Part shown: in pieces, positions 47,235-59,563 of the stretch | Numbering within the stretch: position 1 is the stretch's first letter | How the letters are laid out: each line of letters starts with the position of its first letter | From: Lobosporangium transversale | Taxonomy: Eukaryota > Mortierellomycota > Mortierellomycetes > Mortierellales > Mortierellaceae | DNA: 64,000 bases | Assembly (NCBI RefSeq): GCF_002105155.1 | Contig: NW_019029066.1 | Coordinates: 1-64,000, forward strand | Direction: 5' to 3' | The notes under the pieces: generated by a model | The model's database searches: none | What the model saw: the letters and a program-made list of their open reading frames with translations, nothing else | Told to the model about the DNA's origin: nothing | Position numbers and translations under genes: made by a program

Positions 47235-49559
47235 CTTTACCTTTCCTCCACGAATGCTTTCATAATTAGGAACACCAAAGAGATCCATACAAAGCTGAGG
47301 AACAGCTTCTCGACTAATCCACAAAAAGATGTTCTGTGAGTCCTCCAACATGAACAAACCACCACGTTCCAGTCGCTCGCTGCTCAGATTAAGAGGCTGG
47401 GGCATAACAATCCCATGTTCACCGATCGTGCCACAATTCTCTGGCATGTTATGCAAGGAATAGAATCTGGGATGAACATATGGAACTAGACATTGTGAAG
47501 GCAATGTTGAGAATAGATGCATAGCAAATGACCGAAGATCTGTTGGGATCTGAGAACCACCACGAAGTGCCACCTATAAATAATAAAAAAGAAAAAGAAA
47601 AACGTTGATTAACATCAACCATTCGTTATTTTCTTTGGACGAGGATGGCATTTTTAAAAACAAAAAAAAAAAAAAAAAAAAAAAAAGACTTACATGCTTC
47701 AACATTCCAAGAGTCAAGAGCGGCAAAAGCTTGAGGTTGTCACAGATTTGCAAGTTGGGGGTTGCACCAGTCGATGAAGCCGTCATATGTGTCTTGTAGA
47801 CACCCAGGATATCCACACACTTGTTAATCAATGCTTCACGAGCATCTTCCAATTTTGAGCTCATGCCACGTTCAACGGCCTTGCACGCAAGCAATGTCGA
47901 GATTGCAACCTGATCTGCAGAGACAAACAAATCCGAAAGATTGCTCGTCACTGGCAGGGCCAATGTCAAGACACGGATACGACGCTCGCCTAGGAATCAA
48001 AACATGCAACAAAAACAATGCCAATTAATTCAAGATATTAAAAATAGTAGTAAAGTATAGAAATGGCTTCAGCATCAGTCAGAAAGAAATATCAACTTTG
48101 GTCGAGAACCACTGATAAAACCTACCATAGGAGGACGTGTGCAAGAGTGCAGTCTGGAAACAAACAGTTTGGATATTCAGATTGTCTTCATAGCTCAATT
48201 CGATTGAATACGACTGGTCGCGTGGGACATTGGGCAACGAGAGCAAGTCGGTCGAACGCACAAAGAAGTTTCCATAGAATGCCGACATCCGCAATCCCTT
48301 TGACGCACGCACACGCATCACTGCCTCCAATGCAATCCTCTGGGACAAGAACTCGGCCAGCTCGTGTGCAAACTTGAGTGCATCCTCTGATTTTGCAGCG
48401 GTGAACGCAGGGTAGAAAAACGTGCTTCCACCGGTGTATCGTGGGAGGCAGCCTTAGTGGTTAAGCAGGAAGGAAAAGAAGAGAGTAAGAGAGAGTAAGA
48501 GAGAGAAGAGACAAGTGTTTTAGACTTCAAACTAAGGATTAACAGTCTACAAAGGATCAGCCTCACAACCTTGGAAAACTTACTCAGTGTTGCAACATCA
48601 GAATATTGGGATCCAAAGAGGAACATGTCTACGCACACTTGAGACTTTGAGCAGTCGATTGCCATTGTCTTGTAGAAAGATGACGCTGCCTGTAGTAGGG
48701 TCGATTCCTTAGAGGTGCCCAACAGTTTCTGATCTTCCCGCTTTTTGAGTTCGCCAGCTCCCAAGTTCGGCAGACTGGCCTGCAAGCACAGGATCTTGCC
48801 TCCAATGGGTGATACCAACTTGTGAGCTGTTTGGAGTGCTGGTCCTAAAGCATTGCCCACGTTCTGTGTATCTTTGAACATGTCGTTCATCCTAGTCAAC
48901 AAAGCTTCAAGAGTAGCGCGGCACTCCTTGAGGTTGCAAAGCAGATCCTGAGGCTGAGGCAAAAATGGATCTTCCAAGTCTGAAACAACCAGCATCTGAG
49001 GCTCTCCTGACGCAGACTATTGATTAAAAAAAAAAAAAAAAAAAAAAAAAAAGTTAGTCATGTCAATTGACATATTGCAGACTTTCTTTTTGAAGGAGAA
49101 AGAGGAAAAAAAAGAAAAAAAAAAAAAAAAAAAAAAAAGAAAAGAAAGAAAGAAATTACATTGAGGTTATAGAAATGGATAGTGCTGTCCACTGTGATGA
49201 CTCCGATCTTGGTGCGACCTTCGTCGTCTGGAATCCTGTCCAGAGACTCTAAAATAGTAGTCGCAGCTGTTGCTACCATGCCGCTATGGATGGCAGGATA
49301 GGATACATCGATGACAAACAAGTAAACTAGAGGCTGAGGAGGGCGAACCATGTACTCTGTCGGAGCAATGTACTCGACGACTGCATGGTTCAGTTCCTTG
49401 CGTTGCCAACGATCCACGGGTTGCTGAGTTTGTGAGTCGTAATCAAAGGACGAAGGCACTGATAGTTCGTAGTTATTATTAATATTATTATTTTTAAAAG
49501 AGAAAAGAGGAAAGGAAGAAAGAAAAGATATAAGAAACTATATAGCAGAGAATAAAAAT

Positions 49560-49591
<32 letters not shown>

Positions 49592-50473
49592 AATAAAATA
49601 AAAAAAGTGAATTCGCATTCGTTAACTTACCTTCGTTGAGTGTGTAACACATGTTGCATTTCCATCGTTGACCGCCTTCAACAAACTTGACAAAAGGGTT
49701 GATATATGTCCTGCATCGTCTGCAACGTGCAATGATCGAGTCTGTGACCACAGGTACGGGCTCCTGAAAGTTTTGTAGTTCCATTGTCAAAAAAAATAAA
49801 AATAAAAATAAAAATAAAAATAAAAAGTTGTAAACATATACTAGTGTCCTCATATTGAAAAATGAACAGGGATTATCCCCATGATGAAATGATTCAAAAC
49901 ATGGCATGGCTTACATCGCCTTCCTTAATGCTGCGATAGGGAGTGATGACGAGACCCAAGGGAAGTCTGGACTTTTGCAAAAGCTGAGCGCTGTTGGGAA
50001 TGGCGTTGAGTGTACATCTCTTGTACGAGGGGTCAGAATTGGCGTGGGGAGACTCTGTGATTGATGACTAATGGACAATGCAATACAAGCATTAAAAAAA
50101 ATAAAAAAAATAAAAAATAAAAAAAGTGTCAGTGAATGTTATCCATTGTTACCCAGAAAAAATAAAAATAAAAATAAAAATAAAAATAAAAGGCTTAACA
50201 GCGACAATGCTCATCATTGAAGAACCAGAAACTATGAAAAGATAAACACGCCTTACATTAGGAGGAAGAATAATAGCAGGAGGTGAGGTATCCAGATCCG
50301 TAACTCTAGGTGCAACTCCCATAAGCGCAACTGTCGAAAGCTACTCGTACAAGGATGAAAACGGATATCTGTTAGCAATACATAATAATGTGATGCAATT
50401 GCATCTTTTGTAGTATCAATCGACCATCAACACACATGTTGAGGACATGGATTGTATTATTATTATTACTATT

Positions 50474-50512
<39 letters not shown>

Positions 50513-51616
50513 ACTTACAGAAGGACCGCTTGCAGAATTGTATCCATATCCTTGGCCAACATTCATGGCACCCATTTGATTAGCCAGCTGGTTCATATTA
50601 GGCTGAAGAGGCTGACCCGCCAAAGGCTGGAGTCCTTGTTGATATGCAGCAACGGGCTGACCAAAGTTAGATCCCTGATCCACACCAGGCACAAAGGGTT
50701 GTGACCCTTGATCTACAGGTTGGAATTGATTGAGTCCCGTTGGTGGAGGAACGCCCGGTACAGTAGCAGGCTGGAATCCGGTGTTAGCGACAGGATCCTG
50801 ATAAGAGTTGATGCCCTGAGGATACATACGCTTTGGCTTGTGGGCGCCTGTGCCTGCATGTGAAGTAGGCGTTGAAGCACCATTCATGGGACTAAAAGTG
50901 GGGACACCAGGGTCCTGAAACTGTGGCGGTTGCTGGTTCTGGTGAGGTTGTTGAGGAGGATTCATGGGCGGTTGCTGCTGCTGTGGTTGTTGATACTGTT
51001 GCTGATGTGGCATTTTTGGTGTTGGGGGCTGACTCCTGTTTTGGGCATATCCTTGCATGGCTAGATTAGGTGGGCCATTGTATCCTACCGGATTCATTGC
51101 AGGAGAACCTGGAGCGATCTGTTGATTCTGGCCCATGAATTGGCCTGGCGGAGGAGGTCTTGCTTGAATCTGAGGTGATTGGTATGGTCGAGGCATGCCT
51201 GGCGATCCGGGTTGAGACAGGGTTGAGGGACGCATCATGGGCGAAGATCCATGCATGCCTCCGATAGGTGGGGGACGTTGGAGCGGTGCACCAGGTGAAT
51301 GTATTCCACCTGGAGGACCATTGGGCATATTGGACATTGGAGGACGCTGGGTTGGCGATTGAGGTCTTTGCATAGCACCGTTGAAGGGAGGACGGGGAGA
51401 GACCATGGGACTATTAGGTGGACGTTGACCAGGGCCGTTCATTGGGGGTCTATATCCACCCGGTGTTCCGGGAGGACCACCGGGAGTGCCTGGTCTTGAG
51501 ATGGGATGCTGTTGTTGTTGTTGTGGATGGGGAGGTCTGAAGGCAGGGCGGGGAGAAGGATTAGGATTAGGTTGCGCAGGGCGCATGGTAGGGGTAGATG
51601 GTTGTGAATAATTCAT
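46853..51616 (-). CDS. SEC24: COPII coat cargo adaptor SEC24
   Basis: Ten exons: 51616-50519, 50340-50257, 50067-49915, 49763-49631, 49458-49160, 49016-48584, 48452-48126, 47989-47694, 47573-47241 and 47080-46853. All introns are GT-AG; 1127 residues. Residues 1-366 are Pro/Gln/Gly-rich and disordered. Then come [17 protein letters not shown], the zinc finger (Cys459, 462, 481, 484), the vWA-like trunk ([17 protein letters not shown]), the beta-sandwich motif [15 protein letters not shown], the helical region and the C-terminal gelsolin-like domain ([18 protein letters not shown]). Sec24 pairs with Sec23 and selects cargo at ER exit sites. ATG 51616 follows an in-frame TTG and begins MNYSQPSTP. 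Introns hold poly-A/T and (AAAAT)n arrays. Confidence 0.96.
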
Positions 51617-52156
51617 CAGAGCCAATGTCTCTGGAGTAACGGGGTTGATCAGGTAAAAAGATGAAAGAAGAGATGATGGATGGATGACACTGTCTCAATA
51701 AAAATGAGAGGATAAAAAAAAAAGAATTGGTTTGTGCGCGTGTAAAGGGTGTAGGACAAAAAAATAGGGAAACAAAGAGAATAAAGAATAAAGGAAAACA
51801 AAAACAAAAGCCTGTCAGGTTCAAATTACAAGAAGGACAAGAAAAGAAAAGAAAAGGGCTTTAACAAAAAGAAAAGATAATCAACCCCATCTGTCATCGT
51901 GTTCAAGTAATAACGCTTTGTTGGATTGACCCAGATCAATGACACGATGTAACGATGATAAAAGACTCTGAGGCGCGTAATAGAGAGAGGAATGTCCCGT
52001 GACTGTTTCTCATTTAATATTGCCCCAATGGCACAGGACTATTGGTTTGGTAAAATGATTGGCTGACGTTTCATTTTTTTATTTTTTGTGATACTTGTCA
52101 CACTCCTGGGTTTTCTTTAATGCTGTGTTGGCAACTATGGTCATTCTGTACACATT
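51617..52156. other. Intergenic: SEC24 promoter and 3' end of the dioxygenase gene
   Basis: No ORF of interest. The first 200 bp are purine-rich on the plus strand, corresponding to a pyrimidine-rich leader for SEC24. Confidence 0.45.
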
Positions 52157-53740
52157 CTATCCGTGCAAATGATCCGAACACGGAACTGCAAGCGATATAA
52201 GCCCTCCATCTTCAGACTCGACTTTGCCGATCGAGTACTGCGGCATAAAGACTCGTCTAAAAGTCGAGGACGCGTTCCCGAAACTACAATGCCTTACAAA
52301 TCCAGAAAGAAATACAATGGAGCCTGCAGGGGCCTCAACCAAAACATATGGATCTCTACAGATCCCACGGCTACCTTCGCCTGCACCTTCACCTTGAGGA
52401 ACATCGTTATGGTACTCCTGCTTCTCCATCTCGATTAAATTTCCATGTCGAGTCCCTTCAAGCCCTCGGGTGAGTTTTTGAGCCTTTACTTCTGCCATGG
52501 CCTTGTCACGATCCATTTCTGGGCCGTAGCATGAGGCCAAATGCTGAAAATACTGAAGATAACTCTCTATGTTATCCAACGGATTTTCGGCTAGAGCAGC
52601 AAATGAAGGGTCACCAGTTGACACCTTTGGAAATGGTTCAATCAGTAACGTCCCGTTTGACTATTGAAAAGAAAAAGAAAAAAAAAAACACATACACATA
52701 CACACATACACACAGTTCAATTAATGCTTTAAGGAAGCAATCTGCCAAGGATACAAGAAATATTTCTTTTATAAATATAAACTTACAATAGTCACATCAT
52801 CAAGGGCTACCCAGCAGGAAATTATAGGAAAGGTCTTTTGTGCAGAAGGGTCCATGTATTGTGAATCCTGTAAAAAAAAAAAAAAAAAAGGAATTAGAGC
52901 TGAAAATACAAAAGATGAAACCATTAAAGTCTATAGATTACTTGATGCCATGCAAAGGACGAAGTGGAACTCGTTTTCGGCGATTTGATGATATACTGCT
53001 CGTTGAACTGTAAAGGGATGAGATGAGGACAAAATAAAGATAGGGATGCGATATTGTTAATGGATAAGCTTCAATACCCATCGAGCAATATAGAGAAGAA
53101 GGCAACGATGCCATTTTCTTACTAAACACAATGGGTTATCACGAGTCTCGGGTGGGAAGAGAGGCCTTGCAAGCGCTGGTATCTTTCCAAAGAGCACAGG
53201 CACGACTGTATCAGGTTCCTCCGTGATTCTGTTCCTGATGTTTGTGTAGGCCTTCTTGGACAGGATATACATTTGCGAATCTGGGGGGTCAATATATCCA
53301 CACGGGATCGGTTCTATTTGACCAATGCACAGAGACGCGATTATTAAAAAAGAAAAGGAAAAAAAAAAAAAAAAAAAAAAAGGGGGAACTAAAGTGACGC
53401 CATTTCAATCAAGATGTAAAGTAAGGGTCCTTACCGATGATGCCACCAAGATCTTTCATGATATCCACATTCTCTGACATGAGAAAGTTCAAAAGACAAT
53501 CGGCCTCCCGACGCAGTACACCAATTTCCTCAGGGGCCAAAGCTTTGTATGCATTGAAGCATTGAACAGAAGTATCAAGTCAGCTTTTATGTGTATCTCT
53601 AAACTACATTTGCGTGTAAAAAGGAAAGAGTGAGGTGCGAAATAGATACTGGTCTTTTTGTTTTTACCATTCTCTTTAATCAAGAATCCATTGCGATGGA
53701 AGAATCTTTTGTCTGCTTCAGTGATGGTGGACTCATTCAT
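52157..53740 (-). CDS. Phytanoyl-CoA dioxygenase (PhyH) family protein
   Basis: Six exons: 53740-53668, 53542-53435, 53313-53123, 53007-52942, 52867-52787 and 52660-52157. All introns are GT-AG; 340 residues, typical for the family. The iron-binding HxD is His145-Gln-Asp147 in AWHQDSQYMDPSAQ and is split by an intron between Gln and Asp. The distal iron His is His297 in VRHCSFGNASSTFRR, followed by the Arg308/309 pair that should bind 2-oxoglutarate. The fold is a non-heme Fe(II)/2-oxoglutarate oxygenase. The substrate is unknown; PhyH relatives hydroxylate fatty acyl-CoAs and diverse small molecules. No obvious peroxisomal SKL end (it ends HLHG). Confidence 0.9.
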
Positions 53741-54030
53741 GTTGTCCTGATTCTTTTCTTTTTTTTTTTAAGTGAATGGTGTGAGAAATGAATTGGGGTG
53801 AACGTGTCTACAAAAATAATACGCCATATGTTGATTGTATTGATATTCATATTCATATTCATATTCATATTCATATTCACATTTGTATATACAAGTTCAC
53901 AGCGCCACCAAATACTTAAAGCATTTTTTTTTAATTTTTTGTAATTAATATTTATTTTACTCTATTAAGATAACTGGTATATATAGTATATTGTGGATCT
54001 AAACAAAAAAATGGATTTTCCTCGTTCTTT
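53741..54030. repeat. Short spacer with (TATTCA)n microsatellite
   Basis: About six tandem TATTCA units lie at about 53842-53880. The rest is promoter for the dioxygenase and 3' UTR of the secreted protein gene. Confidence 0.6.
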
Positions 54031-54558
54031 TTACTCATAGTTGCCACCGAGGACCTTCTTGCATCCATAGGTGGACTTGTTCACAGGGCAGTCAGCCTTG
54101 TTTTGGCAGCAGCGGAAGCAGTAGGTGTTAATATCGGGCTCAACCAACTCGACATAGTACTTGTAACCAGCGCATTTGGAGCCAACGGGGGCCTTGATAT
54201 CGTACTGTCCACCACCGTCGTTCTTCTTGAGGCCGTACTTTGAGCCGTCCATCCTTCCTGTGACCTGGACCCACTGGCTCTGGGTATTGCGGACGAAGTG
54301 GGCAGACTTGATGAAGCCAGGAGGGAGGAGACCAGCGCCCTTGGCTGCGGCAATGGGCTTTGTGCAGAAAGCAACGGCATCATCCTCGTGAACAGCGATC
54401 TCACCGCCATAAATAGGAGGGAGGAACATGCAGAAGTTGTCCTTGTCGACCAGGGCACCGATCTGGCCCTTGACCTTGCCTGAGGCCTTGCCAGCAGAGG
54501 CAACAGAGAGGAGAGCAGCGATAGCAGTGGAGACGATGATAGACTTGTTGAAGATCAT
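54031..54558 (-). CDS. Secreted cysteine-rich protein of a widespread fungal family
   Basis: Single exon, 175 residues. Residues 1-22 are a signal peptide (IIVSTAIAALLSVASA). The mature protein has NFCMFLPPIYGGEIAVHEDD, VQVTGRMDGSKYGL, the GGGQYD and PVGSKCAGYKYYVELVEPD segments, and a C-terminal Cys cluster (YCFRCCQNKADCP, STYGC). This arrangement is one I associate with conserved secreted fungal proteins without a known activity. Codon choice is C-biased compared with flanking DNA, as in strongly expressed genes. The upstream side carries a (GTT)n run at about 54647-54684, (CAA)n in the sense of the gene, probably in its leader or promoter. Role unknown; wall or extracellular location is inferred. 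Confidence 0.8.
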   Translation of the reverse strand: MIFNKSIIVSTAIAALLSVASAGKASGKVKGQIGALVDKDNFCMFLPPIYGGEIAVHEDDAVAFCTKPIAAAKGAGLLPPGFIKSAHFVRNTQSQWVQVTGRMDGSKYGLKKNDGGGQYDIKAPVGSKCAGYKYYVELVEPDINTYCFRCCQNKADCPVNKSTYGCKKVLGGNYE

Positions 54559-54646
54559 TTTTGGTTTGGTTGTTTTTTATTACTTTTGAAGGTAAAAAAG
54601 AAGAAGAAGTGGAAAGGAGGAAGATGAAAGTAGTAGTTTTTGTTGC

Positions 54647-54685
<39 letters not shown>

Positions 54686-55692
54686 GAATGAGAAAACAGA
54701 AACGGCTTCCTCAACGACCGCTTTTATACCTGATCAGGACCAAACTATGAATGGGTAGTACGCCAGTATGAGAGAGTATGAGAGAATACACAATGGTATT
54801 GAAAGCAATAGAGTTTTTGATTCAATTGAAACTTGGTTGGTTGCATCCCATAGTTTTTCGTATTTTTTTTATTTACTATTATATATATATTATATGTCTT
54901 ATATTACTTTGGTATATATATATATTTACATGTAATATTTTATTTTTAATTTCTCATTGAGGTCTTCCATTTTGGATCCCCGGCAAGAAACGTTGGTTTA
55001 CCCTGAGGAATGCTCCAATTAGGAGCAGTTTATGTTCCTTTCAATACATCATTGGCCATGCATCCATTAGGCTTTTGGGAAGGTGTCTCATCCCATTGTC
55101 ATTATCAATTGACATGTGTTCTCAATTTTGTTCAGGTTACCCATATCCAAGCCAAGCCAAGATAAGACAAGACAAGACAGGACAAGACAAGACAAGGCAA
55201 GGCAAGGCAAGACAGGACAAAACATTACATTATGTTATGCTATATTTGTTATGCTCTACATGTTATGGTGTTTTATATTATATATATATGTTATACTATG
55301 TTAAAGTGTGTTACATTATGTTAAGCTATGCTGTGCTATATACTATTTGCCTAAGGCTGATGTCCCCCTTAAATGAAGAGGAAGTGGCATCCTTTAATTG
55401 AGTTGATAGGACACTAATATCAATGTGGTTATAATAGTACCCGATAAAGTCTCGTCTCATCCTCCTATTCCCCTAAAGACCCTTGAAAGACATTCGCTTC
55501 TCTCCCGTTCGAGATTAAGACATTGTAGTATTACCCTTTTTTTTTTTACACAAAAAAAAAAAATCTGCTGGTGAGGTGGATTGTTCAATTCCAACCCGGT
55601 TAAATTGTATAGAGACAAAGTCTAAAAGTATTTTTGGAGGCTAGGAATGGTATAGAAATATATATTACCTCTATGAAGTATTGTATAGCCCG
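54559..55692. other. Intergenic with microsatellites
   Basis: No gene supported. Contains (GTT)n at about 54647-54684, TA-rich blocks at about 54870-54950, (GACAA)n/(GGCAA)n at about 55160-55212, and poly-T/poly-A at 55539-55561 that could form a hairpin. Confidence 0.5.
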
Positions 55693-55862
55693 TTTCATTT
55701 GGTCGCGATACCTTATATTTTTTGAATACTTTCGAGTGTATTGGCAGCCAATTAGCTCGCTTGTTACGAGTATTGTTGCAAGTCCGTCACGTAGTGAGAT
55801 GCCACCAGAACAATTCAATCATCGTTTTTAGATTAAAATATAAGGTATCGTGACCAAATAAA
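55693..55862. mobile_element. Small inverted-repeat element (MITE-like)
   Basis: The left end TTTGGTCGCGATACCTTATA (about 55697-55720) and right end TATAAGGTATCGTGACCAAA (about 55839-55860) are reverse complements with a single difference. The total length is about 170 bp. The interior is non-coding by my reading; the 72-codon minus-strand ORF crossing it has no known features. No target duplication was confirmed. Likely a relic or non-autonomous DNA element. Confidence 0.6.
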
Positions 55863-56953
55863 ATTGGCGATATATATATAATGTCATATATATATTGAAG
55901 AGAACAACTTGCTGCAATCTGGGGTTCTTTTTCAGTATAATTTGTGCATGCGCATAAAAATGTAACGGTCCAAAAGGAATGATATCAGAGCCCTGTTTTC
56001 TTAATCAAGCAAGTGAAGCAACATCTTTTATGCTCCATCGACCCAAAAATAGCCAGAAAAACATATTCTTTCTTTACTTTGCATCTCTATCCGTATCTGT
56101 TATGGACCATGACCCCTTTCCTTTCACCATATTGGTTCATTCATGCCTTTTAATTTTTTTTTTTGCTCAACATAATTGTCCATCCACCCAATCTGTATCC
56201 AAGTCCAGGAACGTACAGTATATACATGTGCATTCTTCCCCCCCCCCTGCTTGACTCTCTCTCTATTTTTTTTTCAAAAGCCCTAGATTAGACCGCTCTA
56301 GACTAATTTCAATAGACCTAGAACCCTACCTGGGCAAGGACAATGAGCAAGTATTACTTATCCAGTCAGTCTTATTGAATGGGTCCATTAAAAAAAATAA
56401 CGGCTGTCGTAGAATAAAGTTTGAAAAGGATTTTTTTTTTTCTCATTGGGTAACTTTGAAAAAGTGACCTCCAGCCTATTTTGGGGAGAACGAATAGAAG
56501 TTATGACCCCACAATGCAATGCAGAAAAAGAAAAAAAAAACGGTTTTATCGGTTTTCTCTGGCGTAACACATGCGCCGTACATTATTCACTCACTGGGAT
56601 GTGATGTAATACATGTTAGTATATAAATATATATATATATATATGTATGCAAAGTAGTAAAACTACAGAAACCCGCTAATTTTTATTTTTATTTTTTTTA
56701 TTAATTCCATCTACGCCATTGCCTATCTGGCTCTGTTTCTATTATTGTCGCGGTAAAACATGTCGAATTATTTTATTTTGTTTTTTAACGGTCCTCATGG
56801 TTCTATTATTGCTGCATTACTGGTTTTGGTATATATATATATATATATATTAATAGAGAGAGGTGAAAACATGTGAACTACAACTGTGCACTCACTTTGC
56901 TAGTTCTTGACGCGAATAAAAAGCATCAGTCAAAAAAAGTCTATAGTCACTAT

Positions 56954-57001
<48 letters not shown>

Positions 57002-57955
57002 TCCTTTGCTTTCTATTTTCTATTTTTTATTTTTACTTTTCTCAATCGTCACCATTGTATCAGTTAAAAATGTTGTTACCGAGATATCGAGATATCTACA
57101 TATACGAATGAACGTAGCACAAAGATCGCAGAAGCAAAAAGAAATTCGAGAAACGAAAGATCTGATCTGATTGTCATCATTTATTTACCCTGTACTGTAT
57201 ATACCAGATGTCATGTCATGTCATGTCATGTTTGTCTAGTTTATCATACTGAGCGCAATCTGACGCGTTATCTTCTTTTGATCTTTCTAGCTCCTCTTTT
57301 CTCTCTTTTCTATATATTTCTATATATTTTTCGATGGTTGTACAGAACACATGGAGGAGAGAGAGAAGGCTAGTCGTCTGATAAAGTGAAGTCATTAGAG
57401 CATCCTTTGGTGCATTCTGAACAAGATGAAAGAAGGATGGATAGATGGGAAATGAAAAAAGAAAAAGAAATCAGCTATTCATACATCTTTTTATTCCATG
57501 TCATATCATAGTCATAGGCTTGAGAGTGATGCTCAATACTATACATGTATATGTTATATCTGTATATTTCTATACAACATGTCGCTAGAATAGTGCAAGA
57601 GTTTGTCCAGCAGACTTTGTTGTATTTCCAAATCGGATCACTTTGTTGTCCCCTGTGAGCCTCCCCCTGTCTAAATTTGTCCTACTGGGTTTCACTGCTT
57701 CGATCGCATTTCTTTCTTTTCGTTCTTTCTTCTTTCTGCTATTCTGCTCTCTCACATGGACAATGCTATTTCTACACACTCGTCTTTTCTACGCTACGCA
57801 CAGACACATTCTCTCCTTTCCTTCCTTTATTCTTTCAACCACGTTCATCTCTAACGATTTTTTCAATAGCAATGGCGCTTTATTTTTATTTTTTTTCAGT
57901 AGCAAAGCAATAGCGCTTCATTCTTTCAGATCAGCGTTATGTTAAAGTACATATT
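55863..57955. other. Intergenic, low-complexity, no supported gene
   Basis: Contains (TA)n at about 56626-56645 and 56830-56850, (TC)n of about 40 nt at 56958-56998, and (TCATG)n at about 57211-57232. Long ORFs here are C/T- or T-rich and look like leaders or noise. Confidence 0.5.
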
Positions 57956-58372
57956 ATGCTGATGACCGCTCCTTGTTTGCTTGGTCTTGGTCTTGGTCTT
58001 GGTCTTAATCTTGGTATTGAGGCTGATACTGTTGATGGTCCTGCTACCATCATCAAGGTTCACAGCACGTTTATCACACCAAAGATCCTATTCACTACTT
58101 CCACCGCTCGCCATAGATCCTTGTCACAACAAGATCAATCTTGGTTCAAAATATATGCTCATCTTCAACACAGCTTCAAATTTTTGGTGGCAACATGGCA
58201 GAGCGAAAGTATCCAGGTGACACACAATGGATTTAACTTTTTTCTTTTAAACAATGCTCAAAAGGTACAAAGGCTACAAAACACAATAACGGCCAGCAAT
58301 TTTACATGTCGGAGATCGATCTTGGTTCAAAATGAAGGTCATTATATACGACAAAGATTAAAAAAACATTAA
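57956..58372 (+). CDS. Hypothetical 138-codon ORF, doubtful
   Basis: An uninterrupted ORF (start codon ATG at 57962 if the first codon is not used) with a hydrophobic, repetitive N-terminus (LGLGLGLNLG from a GGTCTT hexamer repeat) that could pass for a signal peptide, and mixed composition afterwards. The block GATCNATCTTGGTTCAAAAT occurs twice inside it (about 58133 and 58317). No family resemblance, no introns and no clear promoter. It may be a decayed gene or chance. Confidence 0.2.
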   Translation: MLMTAPCLLGLGLGLGLNLGIEADTVDGPATIIKVHSTFITPKILFTTSTARHRSLSQQDQSWFKIYAHLQHSFKFLVATWQSESIQVTHNGFNFFLLNNAQKVQRLQNTITASNFTCRRSILVQNEGHYIRQRLKKH

Positions 58373-58741
58373 ATGCTATTTAATACCCAAACAGATATTA
58401 TATATATATATATATTATATACATATTGTCTGTGCTGGACATGTAAGGGTAGGTACATGTAACATGTATATGGATATGTTGGAATGGAATGGACGTGTTG
58501 GAGTAACGAGTGGATCAGATGGAGTTTTTGAAATTATCTACACGTGAGTTCAGATCTCCAAAATAAAAAATAATAACAAATAAATTAATGGCCGTGCACT
58601 GCTAATTTTTTTTTTTTTTTTTTTTTTTTTTTCCCTGTCACTCGCTCCGACATCCTCTCTCATCCTTCTCTTTACTCCTCCCTAATTTTTTTTTTTTTTT
58701 TTTTTTTTTCCTTTCTTTTTATTGGCTTCCATTTGTTCACC
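58373..58741. other. Promoter region of ABCF3/GCN20 with two poly-T tracts
   Basis: Two poly-T runs, about 58607-58632 and 58687-58709, lie within 140 bp of the start codon. No gene is seen. Confidence 0.5.
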
Positions 58742-59523
58742 ATGGTTGCAACTGTACTCAGCAAGGAAGAGATGTCACGCATGGTGCGTGGGTGCGTGCC
58801 AGATGCAGATGATGCGATCGTTGACTATATTGTTTCGACATTGGGCGACGATGAGGATGCCATCACAGAACTCGTTCGTCCATTGCTTGAAGATGCAGGC
58901 GGTGAGCCCGAGGCCATCGATGCTCTATGCAGTCGTCTCGAGACCTTATTTGCCTCACATGCCAAGGAACAAAACAAAAACGCTAGTCAGAGTACTGGAT
59001 CAGATGGATTGGCTAGGCTGTTGGAGAAACCTATCCACATGTTGAGTCAGGACGCAGTCTCGGCCACTGGCAAGATCGGCGCCCGTTCCGTTGATCTAGA
59101 GTCGATCTCCGGACGGAAGGTCTTGTCCCAAGTCGACACCCAGAAACTGGAGAAGGCAGAGGCAAAGATCGCAGCCAAGATGGCCAAGAGGGCTGCCCGT
59201 GTGGAGTATGCGGCCAGTAAGTTGCTGGATAAGAAGGAGGAGGTCGATTTCATGGCTGTGAACCCCATTCTGGATTATACCTCCACAAAGGGCAAGAGCA
59301 AGGATATCAAGCTGGAGAACTTTGATATCTCTTTTGCAGGAAAACGTATCTTGACAAACGCCAACCTGACTCTTGCCTTTGGTCGTCGTTATGGTTTGGT
59401 CGGTCGTAACGGTATTGGAAAGTCTACGTTATTGCGTACCCTCTCCAGGAGAGAACTAAATGTCCCTACTCACATTAGTATTCTTCATGTTGAGCAGGAG
59501 GTAAGAAAGATGATGATACAAAG

Positions 59524-59563
<40 letters not shown>

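Noticed and set aside
53842-53880. TATTCA tandem units as a CRISPR-like array
   Set aside because: No spacers between units; a simple microsatellite.
55600-55818. 72-codon minus-strand ORF as a transposase fragment
   Set aside because: No DDE or other transposase motif; it simply crosses the inverted-repeat element.
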